The notes beneath the pieces were generated by a model. It did no database searches and had not been told where the DNA came from. It saw only the letters and a list, made by a program, of their open reading frames with translations. A program made the translations under genes and the position numbers. From assembly GCA_019116445.1 (NCBI GenBank), contig DXBP01000006.1, positions 16,059-80,058 of the forward strand: a stretch of DNA of 64,000 bases, given 5' to 3'. This document shows positions 58,223 through 64,000 of the stretch, one piece after another. This DNA is from Candidatus Gemmiger excrementigallinarum (lineage in GTDB: Bacteria; Bacillota; Clostridia; Oscillospirales; Ruminococcaceae). Within the stretch, counting starts at the first letter, position 1. Every line of letters starts with the position of its first letter.

Positions 58223-60475
58223 TTACAGCACCTTGTGGCAGGTACGGGCGATAACATCCAGCTGCTGCTCGCGGGTCAGGTCGATGAACTTGACCGCGTA
58301 GCCGGAAACACGGATGGTGAAGTTGGCGTACTCTTCCTTCTCGGGGTGCTCCATGGCGTCGATCAGCTTCTCTTTGCCAAAGACGTTGACGTTGAGGTGA
58401 TGGGCGCCCTGATCAAAGTAGCCGTCCATGACCTGAACCAGGTTCTCCACACGTTCCTGCTCACCATGGCCCAGCGCGTCGGGGCTGATGGTCTGGGTGT
58501 TGGAGATGCCGTCCAGCGCCCAGTGATAGGGCAGCTTGGCCACCGAGTTCAGCGAAGCCAGCAGGCCGTGGGTTTCGGCACCGTAGCTGGGGTTGCCGCC
58601 CGGGGCAAAAGGCGTATACGCCTTGCGGCCGTCGGGCATGGCACCGGTGGCCTTGCCGTACACTACGTTGGAGGTGATGGTCAGGATGGAGGTGGTGGGC
58701 TCAGAGTTGCGGTAGGTGTGGCGGCGCTTGATCTTCTCCAGGAAGCTGCGCAGCAGGTTCACCGCAATCTCATCGGCGCGGTCATCGTCGTTGCCGTACT
58801 TGGGGAAGTCGCCCTCCACCTCGTAATCGGTGACAAGGCCCTGCTCGTTGCGGATGCACTTGACCTTGGCGTACTTGATGGCGCTGAGGGAGTCCACCAC
58901 ATGGCTGAAGCCCGCAATGCCGGTGGCAAAGGTGCGGCGCACATCGGTGTCGATGAGAGCCATCTCGGCAGCCTCGTAGTAGTACTTGTCGTGCATATAC
59001 TGGATGAGGTTCAGAATATTGACGTACAGACCGGCCAGCCAGTCCATCATCACGTCATACTTCTGCATGACCTCGTTGTAATCCAGATATTCGCTGGTGA
59101 TGGGGGCATAGGCGGGGCCCACCTGCTCGCCCAGCTTCTCGTCCACACCGCCGTTGATGGCGTACAGCAGGCACTTGGCCAGGTTAGCACGGGCGCCGAA
59201 GAACTGCATCTCCTTGCCGGTCTGGGTGGCAGACACGCAGCAGCAGATGGAGTAGTCATCACCCCAAACCGGCTTCATGACGTCGTCGTTCTCATACTGC
59301 ACCGAGGAGGTCTTGACGGAGATACGGGCGGCGTAGTCCTTGAAGGTCTTGGGCAGAGCCGAAGAATACAGCACGGTGATGTTGGGTTCCGGGGCAGGGC
59401 CCATATTTTCCAGCGTGTGCAGGAAGCGGAAGTCGGTCTTGGTGACCATGGAACGGCCGTCCATGCCGATGCCGGCCACTTCCAGGGTGGCCCACACGGG
59501 GTCGCCGCTGAACAGCTGGTTGTAGCTGGGGATGCGGGCAAACTTGACCATGCGGGACTTCATGACCAGGTGGTCGATGAGTTCCTGGGCCTCGCTCTCG
59601 GTGAGGATGCCGCGCTCCAGGTCACGCTGGATGTAGATGTCCAGGAAGGTGGAAACACGGCCCACGCTCATGGCGGCACCGTTCTGAGTCTTGATGGCAG
59701 CCAGGTAGCCGAAGTACAGCCACTGGACAGCCTCTTTGGCGTTGGAAGCAGGCTGAGAGATGTCATAGCCGTAGGAAGCGGCCATCTCTTTCATACCCTT
59801 CAGAGCGTTGATCTGCAGGGCGATCTCCTCGCGCTGACGGATCACGTCGTCCAGCATCGTGCCATCGCCGCAGTTGGCGAAGTCATTCTGCTTTTCCCGG
59901 ATCAGGAAGTCGATGCCGTACAGCGCCACGCGGCGGTAGTCGCCCACGATGCGGCCACGGCCATAGGTATCGGGCAGACCGGTAACGATGTGGCTGTGAC
60001 GGGCCTTCTTCATTTCCGGAGTGTAGGCATCAAACACCGCCTGGTTATGAGTGCGGGTGTATTGGGTAAAGATCTCGTGCAGCTTGGGGCTGGGCGTGTA
60101 ACCGTAGGTGGTGCAGGCCTGCTCCGCCATCTTGATGCCGCCGTAGGGCATAAAGGCACGCTTGAGGGGCTTATCAGTCTGCAGACCCACGACCTTCTCC
60201 AGATCCTTGAGTTCGGGGTCAATGTAGCCGGGACCATAGGCGGTCAGGCCAGAAACAACTTCGGTTTCCATATCCAGAACGCCGCCCTTGGCGCGTTCTT
60301 CCTTCTGCAGGACCTGCAAAGCGCCCCACAGCTTGTTGGTGGCTTCGGTCGGACCGGCGAGGAAGCTCTCGTCGCCGGCATAAGGCTTATAGTTCTTCTG
60401 GATGAAGTCACGGGTGTTGACTTCTTCCTTCCAGATACGGCCTTCAAAGCCTTCCCACTGCTTGAAATCTGTCAT
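58223..60475 (-). CDS. pflB: Pyruvate formate-lyase (formate C-acetyltransferase)
   Basis: This 750-residue glycyl-radical enzyme converts pyruvate and CoA to acetyl-CoA and formate under anaerobic conditions. The active-site cysteines lie in [19 protein letters not shown]. The radical site is Gly725 in the RVSGYAV motif near the C-terminus. It is activated by PflA, encoded downstream. GAGAAGGAG precedes the ATG. Two promoters are predicted: a proximal one at 60529-60556, and a distal one at 60723-60751 whose transcript must pass a terminator-like hairpin. Confidence 0.96.
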   Translation of the reverse strand: MTDFKQWEGFEGRIWKEEVNTRDFIQKNYKPYAGDESFLAGPTEATNKLWGALQVLQKEERAKGGVLDMETEVVSGLTAYGPGYIDPELKDLEKVVGLQTDKPLKRAFMPYGGIKMAEQACTTYGYTPSPKLHEIFTQYTRTHNQAVFDAYTPEMKKARHSHIVTGLPDTYGRGRIVGDYRRVALYGIDFLIREKQNDFANCGDGTMLDDVIRQREEIALQINALKGMKEMAASYGYDISQPASNAKEAVQWLYFGYLAAIKTQNGAAMSVGRVSTFLDIYIQRDLERGILTESEAQELIDHLVMKSRMVKFARIPSYNQLFSGDPVWATLEVAGIGMDGRSMVTKTDFRFLHTLENMGPAPEPNITVLYSSALPKTFKDYAARISVKTSSVQYENDDVMKPVWGDDYSICCCVSATQTGKEMQFFGARANLAKCLLYAINGGVDEKLGEQVGPAYAPITSEYLDYNEVMQKYDVMMDWLAGLYVNILNLIQYMHDKYYYEAAEMALIDTDVRRTFATGIAGFSHVVDSLSAIKYAKVKCIRNEQGLVTDYEVEGDFPKYGNDDDRADEIAVNLLRSFLEKIKRRHTYRNSEPTTSILTITSNVVYGKATGAMPDGRKAYTPFAPGGNPSYGAETHGLLASLNSVAKLPYHWALDGISNTQTISPDALGHGEQERVENLVQVMDGYFDQGAHHLNVNVFGKEKLIDAMEHPEKEEYANFTIRVSGYAVKFIDLTREQQLDVIARTCHKVL

Positions 60476-60528
60476 AACGTACTCCTTCTCAATGGTTATA
60501 TTCCATATGTGGTGTTCACGCAGATATT

Positions 60529-60556
60529 ATGATACCATATCTGCAAAAAAACGCAA
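60529..60556 (-). promoter_or_regulatory. Proximal promoter of pflB
   Basis: Minus strand: TTGCGT, 16-bp spacer, TATCAT. The 32-base stretch is nearly repeated in front of the membrane-protein gene at 62 kb. Confidence 0.6.
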
Positions 60557-60587
60557 GAGAAAAATTTCATGATTTTTCTTTTCTCTT
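60555..60587 (-). terminator. AT-rich terminator-like hairpin upstream of pflB
   Basis: AAGAGAAAAGAAAAAT pairs with ATTTTTCTCTT (minus strand, a few unpaired bases), followed by GCG and seven T. It overlaps the proximal -35. Confidence 0.5.
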
Positions 60588-60694
60588 CTTCCCATAGCAT
60601 ACAGGTCGTCAGGGGGATTGTATGTTGTTTCTGCAACAATTTTATCCCCCTCTTCCCGGCTGTTTTTCCTCCCTCCTCCCCGGTCTGAATCGAA

Positions 60695-60711
60695 GTTAGT
60701 TTTCTCTAACC
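60695..60711. repeat. GGTTAG-N6-CTAAC inverted repeat, copy B
   Basis: Minus strand GGTTAGAGAAAACTAAC, positioned 11-12 nt after the distal -10; same stem bases as copy A at 57293-57310. Confidence 0.65.
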
Positions 60712-60722
60712 TCCGCAAAGCT

Positions 60723-60751
60723 ACCTTACCACGTTTTGCGTTTTCTGTCAA
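60723..60751 (-). promoter_or_regulatory. Distal promoter upstream of pflB
   Basis: Minus strand: perfect TTGACA (60751-60746), 17-bp spacer, TAAGGT (60728-60723). Confidence 0.5.
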
Positions 60752-60765
60752 GCGGCAAAACAAAA

Positions 60766-60797
60766 GGACGGCCCTCCCCTGCCGGAGAGTGCCGCCC
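60766..60797 (-). terminator. Terminator of the GT-C-like gene
   Basis: GGGCGGC / GCCGTCC (one wobble) with inner pairing, followed by TTTTGTTTT on the minus strand. Confidence 0.75.
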
Positions 60798-60808
60798 GAA
60801 GCCATATT

Positions 60809-62029
60809 TCAGAAAAACAGGAAGTGATAGGTCTGGATGGGAATATTGTAAGATTTTCCCTCCATGAGCAGCACCAGAAAACAGATGCCGCTGATGATAT
60901 GCCATACCAGCGCTGCACCGCACACTGCGATTCTGCTGCCAAGATAACCGTCCCGCAGACCGCTTTTCCAGTCCGCACAGGCACGCAGCCAGACGCTGAC
61001 CGACTCCAGCAGGAACACCCAGAAGCAGATGAACGGTCCCCACCACAAATTTGCGTGATACAGACGCTCGCCATTTTCCACCAGCAGCAGCGCTTCTGCC
61101 ATAGCCACACCGAACAGCAGCAAACTAAACCGGTAGCGGAAGGTTTTCCAGGCACGGCGCCCCAGCAGGATTCCCACCGCAGCCACGAACACCAAGGAAC
61201 GCAGCAGCCCAAGTACCGCCGCTTCGTTGAAGGGGCCCCACAACATCCTGTGGCGGTCAAAATCCACCAGGAAAATCAGATTCATGCCACTGCCTGCATC
61301 TGCAAACAGCACGTTGGCCTGGATCAGGCACAGCCCGATGCTGGGCAGTACACTGCAGCCCATGATGAATTCCTGCCGGAAGTTCTCCCCACGAGTGCGG
61401 ATCAGATCCGCGATCAACAGCAGCAACAACGCAGGAGCAAAGGCAAAAACCAGGCTGGCTTTGAAGCTGGTAGCCAGTGTGAGCAGCACAGTATATACAA
61501 GCCAGGCACGAAGGTCCAGTTTGCCGCTCATGCTGTGCCAGGCCCGGTAAAATGAAAGCACCGCCAGCAAAGCAAAAGGTGCCAGCATAATGTAAGTGGT
61601 GTTGTGGTACACCGTGCCGATTATGGTGCCCTGATACCAATACCCGCCACGGGGCATCCAAACTGCCTGGGCAAAGTTTACCACCAGGCTGATCAACAGA
61701 CGGACGGGCGCAGGACATTGGGACAATGCCGGGCGCAGGCCCCTGGCGAACACTGCAATGGCTGCCAGATGGAACAGGGCCAGCAGTATCGCAATTCCCC
61801 AGCGGCCGCCCAGCGCATAGGCGGGGCCGATCAGCAGCGAGGTGGTAGAATAGACCATGCCCTTCTGCGCAAAGGCCAGGTGCTGGCCCAGGTCGGAAGT
61901 ATAGGGGTCATTGCCACCCCCCGGTGAACAGAGTTGCTGGTAATGCAGCCAGGCCATGGCCACGGCAAAAACGAGCAGCGCCAGCAGCGATACTGCCCAC
62001 CAGACGCGTTGTTTAGTCTTTTTGGTCAA
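60809..62029 (-). CDS. Polytopic membrane protein, possibly GT-C-like
   Basis: A 406-residue protein with about ten membrane helices. After the first helix an external loop carries GGGNDPYTSDLGQHL; an acidic motif in this loop is typical of GT-C glycosyltransferases that use lipid-linked sugars, but no family is recognised. The start is taken as TTG at 62029 after GAAGGGAAGGA. The ATG at 62080 lies about 10 nt from the predicted transcript start and lacks a site. It is transcribed alone from a promoter nearly identical to that of pflB. Confidence 0.65.
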   Translation of the reverse strand: MTKKTKQRVWWAVSLLALLVFAVAMAWLHYQQLCSPGGGNDPYTSDLGQHLAFAQKGMVYSTTSLLIGPAYALGGRWGIAILLALFHLAAIAVFARGLRPALSQCPAPVRLLISLVVNFAQAVWMPRGGYWYQGTIIGTVYHNTTYIMLAPFALLAVLSFYRAWHSMSGKLDLRAWLVYTVLLTLATSFKASLVFAFAPALLLLLIADLIRTRGENFRQEFIMGCSVLPSIGLCLIQANVLFADAGSGMNLIFLVDFDRHRMLWGPFNEAAVLGLLRSLVFVAAVGILLGRRAWKTFRYRFSLLLFGVAMAEALLLVENGERLYHANLWWGPFICFWVFLLESVSVWLRACADWKSGLRDGYLGSRIAVCGAALVWHIISGICFLVLLMEGKSYNIPIQTYHFLFF

Positions 62030-62096
62030 ACGGGTCCTTCCCTTCCGGCGGCGTTCCGCCTGAAATTGGAGAAACGGCATAAAACCGTATTGTATA

Positions 62097-62124
62097 ATGA
62101 TACCATACCTGCCACAAAACGCAA
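62097..62124 (-). promoter_or_regulatory. Promoter of the GT-C-like gene
   Basis: Minus strand: TTGCGT, 16-bp spacer, TATCAT. It matches the pflB proximal promoter at 28 of 32 positions. Confidence 0.65.
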
Positions 62125-62187
62125 GGCCCGGCCCTGTTTTTGGGCAGGGCCACCAAAAACAACTTATGAAGCACCGTTGTTTTTTGC

Positions 62188-62216
62188 TTGCCAAATCCAT
62201 AGTTATCCTGTATAAT
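62188..62216 (+). promoter_or_regulatory. Promoter of the COG2426 gene
   Basis: TTGCCA, 17-bp spacer, perfect TATAAT. Confidence 0.75.
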
Positions 62217-62262
62217 AGAGCCTGTTCTGTATAAACAAGAATAGACACTGTGAGGTTTCAAG

Positions 62263-62742
62263 ATGCTGACAAATTATCTGTACGTTTTCTTTATCTCGAT
62301 GGTACCGCTGCTCGAGCTGCGTGGTGCCATTCCGGTAGGTGTAGGCTTGGGTCTGCCCCTGTGGAGCGTTTACATCATCGCCATCATCGGCAACATGCTG
62401 CCCGTTCCCTTTATTTTCTTCTTCGCCCGCAAAGTGCTGGAATGGGGGGCTGACAAACCGGTCATCGGTAAGTTCTTCACTTTCTGCCTGAAGAAGGGCC
62501 ACAAAGGCGGCGAAAAGCTGAAAGAAAAAGCCGGACGTGGTCTGCCTTGGGCACTGCTGCTCTTCGTAGGCATCCCGCTGCCGGGCACCGGCGCCTGGAC
62601 CGGCACCCTGGCCGCCAGCCTGCTGGATATGGATTTCAAATCCAGTGTACTTGCCTGCATGGGCGGCGTACTGCTGGCCGGCTGCATCATGGGTGCACTG
62701 AGCTTGGCGGGTGTTTCTGCCCTGGGCGCCGTGGTGGCATAA
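62263..62742 (+). CDS. COG2426/small multidrug export family membrane protein
   Basis: A 159-residue membrane protein with about four helices. Family marks are ISMVPLLELRGAIPVGVGLGLPLW near the start and LLFVGIPLPGTGAWTGTLAASLL in the second half, both with conserved Gly/Pro turns; it belongs to the broader DedA-like fold group. The family is annotated as small multidrug export, but its role is poorly established. GTGAGG precedes the ATG. It has its own promoter and terminator. Confidence 0.85.
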   Translation: MLTNYLYVFFISMVPLLELRGAIPVGVGLGLPLWSVYIIAIIGNMLPVPFIFFFARKVLEWGADKPVIGKFFTFCLKKGHKGGEKLKEKAGRGLPWALLLFVGIPLPGTGAWTGTLAASLLDMDFKSSVLACMGGVLLAGCIMGALSLAGVSALGAVVA

Positions 62743-62769
62743 CCTATTTTTGAATCCGTTTACAAAAAG

Positions 62770-62801
62770 GAGCCGACTCTGCTGAAAGGTAGAGTCGGTT
62801 C
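62770..62801 (+). terminator. Terminator of the COG2426 gene
   Basis: GAGCCGACTCT / AGAGTCGGTTC form an 11-bp stem with one wobble, followed by TTTTT. Confidence 0.88.
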
Positions 62802-62855
62802 TTTTTATTGTTGTCCGGGATTGCTGCGGCAGTTTTCCCGCAACGTAACACTTTT

Positions 62856-63326
62856 TTACAATACAGACCACAGATTTGATTCAAATTTATCGTCCGGTAA
62901 CGTCATTTCCATGATAATCTCATCTTCATCACGACCAATTTCCACAAATCCCAGCTGCTTATACATATTTTGGGCAATGTCATTTCCCGCAATATAGCAC
63001 AGCATCACTTTCTTATACTTCCCGTCCAGCTTCATTTCATCCAGCAGCAGCTGCATAGCAGCCTTTCCATAACCGCGCCCCTGATAGCGTTCGTCAATAA
63101 AGATTTGGCTTATATCATAGCTTACCCGTTCCGGGCAATCATAATACAATCCCATACCGATTGGAATTTCCTCATCATAGATGAAAAAAGCACGGCTTCG
63201 ACGGCTCCGGTAGGCATACGCCCTTGCCATAATCACAGTTTTATCTGCCACATATTTTTCCTGTGCTTTTGCCACATTCAATCTCAAACGCCAATTCTCC
63301 GGATTCACATCAATCAGTCGAATCAT
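62856..63326 (-). CDS. GNAT family N-acetyltransferase
   Basis: This 156-residue GNAT protein has the acetyl-CoA motif IFIDERYQGRGYGKAAMQLLLDEM (motif A, about 78-100) and the C-terminal IAQNMYKQLGFVEIGRDEDEIIMEM, resembling the BltD/PaiA polyamine acetyltransferase group. The ATG at 63326 has GGGAGGAAAC upstream. Its codons are clearly more AT-rich than those of genes to the left, which suggests acquisition by transfer. The substrate is unknown. Confidence 0.85.
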   Translation of the reverse strand: MIRLIDVNPENWRLRLNVAKAQEKYVADKTVIMARAYAYRSRRSRAFFIYDEEIPIGMGLYYDCPERVSYDISQIFIDERYQGRGYGKAAMQLLLDEMKLDGKYKKVMLCYIAGNDIAQNMYKQLGFVEIGRDEDEIIMEMTLPDDKFESNLWSVL

Positions 63327-63414
63327 GTTTCCTCCCACATTGCATTTTGTAAATTTGTTCACGCGGTATTTTCCTTATTCCCCATCGCTGCTTTTTCTCA
63401 TCGCATACAACAAA

Positions 63415-63452
63415 CGAGCCCATACACTTCCATTCCGAAATGTATGGGCTCG
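63415..63452. terminator. Hairpin in the AT-rich region
   Basis: CGAGCCCATACA / TGTATGGGCTCG form a perfect 12-bp stem with a 14-nt loop, between the 39-residue gene and the GNAT gene. The T-run is weak. Confidence 0.55.
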
Positions 63453-63528
63453 CTTTCCGATAAGTCTTATGGTGCTGTCCAGTATCCGACAGCCAATCAC
63501 GAAGACAAAAGATTTTGATTCAATTTCT

Positions 63529-63648
63529 TCAGTCGATGGGCTTCATCGTGGGGAACACCCCGCTGTCCTCTTCATGTGGGTTCATCACGCCCCGTACGGT
63601 TGAAAAAGTGCCATTTTTACGAGGTTTTTCTAACTTTTTGGATTCCAT
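63529..63648 (-). CDS. 39-residue small protein of unknown function
   Basis: A short frame of 39 codons starts with ATG about 7 nt after AGGAGG and ends with TGA. The peptide begins MESKKLEKPRKNGTFSTVRG and ends VFPTMKPID, basic then acidic, with no membrane helix. It lies between an AT-rich acetyltransferase gene and the start of an element-like gene. I do not recognise a function; a small protein carried by an integrative element is possible. Confidence 0.55.
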   Translation of the reverse strand: MESKKLEKPRKNGTFSTVRGVMNPHEEDSGVFPTMKPID

Positions 63649-63949
63649 AGTGTGTCCTCCTGTGCCGTCTGGTTCGGGGCAAAAGTTGTAAAAAAGTTGT
63701 GGAAAGTTGTATTGGCACGAAATCGGCTCAATATCGGCTTCAAATTGGCACAGTAAATGGCTACATTGTTTTCAAAGACGCCATTGTAAAATTGCCCCAT
63801 TTGCAGTAAAGCCTGTATGAGTCCCGCGCAGGATTATCTTGCGGATTCATACAGAAACAAGTATAGCATAAGCCTCAAAGATATTCAAGTCAACGGTTTT
63901 TTCGTTGGCGAACTCAATTTCATACCTTATATATAAAAAGGAGAAAGCC
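63649..63949. other. AT-rich intergenic region with repeats
   Basis: About 300 bp without a supported gene. It holds the inverted repeat CTGTATGA (63813-63820) / TCATACAG (63847-63854) and near-direct repeats ATCGGCTCAA / ATCGGCTTCAA around 63722-63745. Both flanking genes read outward from it. Confidence 0.45.
63839..63867 (+). promoter_or_regulatory. Promoter of the terminal partial gene
   Basis: TTGCGG, 17-bp spacer, TATAGC. Confidence 0.45.
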
Positions 63950-64000
63950 ATGCCAACCTATCAATTACAAATTAAACAGGTGGTGGACTACCCACGCTGC
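63950..64000 (+). CDS. Partial gene, likely of an integrative element
   Basis: The ATG has AAAAGGAGAAAGCC upstream, and the frame is open to the window edge (17 codons, starting MPTYQLQIKQVVDYPRC). The start resembles proteins of unknown function often found in integrative and conjugative elements of Clostridia; this is recollection of the family, not something the fragment proves. The rest lies outside the window. Confidence 0.5.
   Translation, partial: MPTYQLQIKQVVDYPRC

Larger units (their letters stand above)
60545..60716 (-). ncRNA. Candidate noncoding leader or small RNA upstream of pflB
   Basis: The distal promoter starts a transcript near 60716 that begins with a GGTTAG-N6-CTAAC stem-loop. 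It carries purine-rich stretches (GGGGAGGAGGGAGG) and a two-tier hairpin (GGGGGAT/ATCCCCC with inner TGTTG/CAACA, 60612-60650). It then meets an AT-rich hairpin with a T7 run at about 60545. It may be a short RNA of about 170 nt, or a long attenuated pflB leader. Confidence 0.45.

Noticed and set aside
58235..60532. A 765-codon open frame on the plus strand
   Set aside because: Antisense shadow of pflB; no ribosome-binding site and no recognisable domain.
63325..63603. A 92-codon plus-strand frame in the AT-rich region
   Set aside because: No ribosome-binding site, and it overlaps the 39-residue minus-strand gene, which has a strong one.
1..64000. CRISPR arrays, rRNA and tRNA genes
   Set aside because: No regularly spaced repeats, no rRNA-like sequence and no cloverleaf with a GTTCGAATC-type arm were found by eye; tRNAscan would be decisive.

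Overview
The window looks like the chromosome of an anaerobic Gram-positive gut Clostridium. The most likely family is Oscillospiraceae, near Faecalibacterium, Gemmiger or Subdoligranulum. This is inferred, not proven, from the high-GC coding, strong AGGAGG ribosome-binding sites, consensus sigma-A promoters, pyruvate formate-lyase, glycogen metabolism, a DUF1540 protein, ZapA and an ECF S component. No rRNA, tRNA or CRISPR array was seen. About 65 protein genes are supported. Several annotated starts lie downstream of the longest open frame, because a ribosome-binding site sits inside that frame.

Layout. 1-12 kb holds housekeeping genes: DegV, RmuC, a TrpR-like regulator with GalM, the glycogen branching enzyme GlgB, the Mg2+ channel MgtE behind an apparent leader-peptide attenuator, a proteasome-fold protein, EIIA-Glc, a TetR regulator and an HD hydrolase. 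11-17 kb holds an NSS amino-acid symporter and a threonine aldolase that diverge from one shared -35 box, then a methionine ABC importer (metQ-metN-metI) behind a Met/Cys-codon leader peptide and attenuator. 17-32 kb holds an Rrf2 regulator, an SGNH hydrolase, a candidate vitamin B6 ECF component facing a PdxR-type regulator, NfeD/SPFH, a GH13 amylase, glycogen phosphorylase, and zapA-U32-dut-maf-mreB.

32-41 kb is a nonulosonic (legionaminic/sialic-type) acid operon: aminotransferase, CBS-nucleotidyltransferase, epimerase, synthase, two Gfo/Idh/MocA dehydrogenases and CMP-sugar synthetase, ending in a split ThrE exporter. No 4,6-dehydratase or N-acetyltransferase was found in the window. 41-46 kb holds a DUF4830 protein, GDPD, a two-component system and small Cys-rich proteins. 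46-57 kb is one operon headed by a PPK2 kinase and followed by nine glycosyltransferases, with no flippase or polymerase. Together with the nonulosonate genes it points to an elaborate sialylated surface glycan.

57-62 kb is the pflB-pflA locus. On each side of it lies a short noncoding transcription unit on the minus strand. Both units have a TTGACA promoter, begin with the same GGTTAG-N6-CTAAC stem-loop at the predicted transcript start, and end in a terminator roughly 170 nt later. A GT-C-like membrane protein and a COG2426 transporter follow. After about 62.8 kb the base composition becomes AT-rich. A GNAT acetyltransferase, a 39-residue protein and the start of a gene that looks like an integrative-element gene suggest the edge of a mobile element.

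The most interesting signals are the two complete leader-peptide attenuators (mgtE and metQNI), the twin noncoding units around pfl, and the divergent promoter pair built on one palindromic -35 hexamer.
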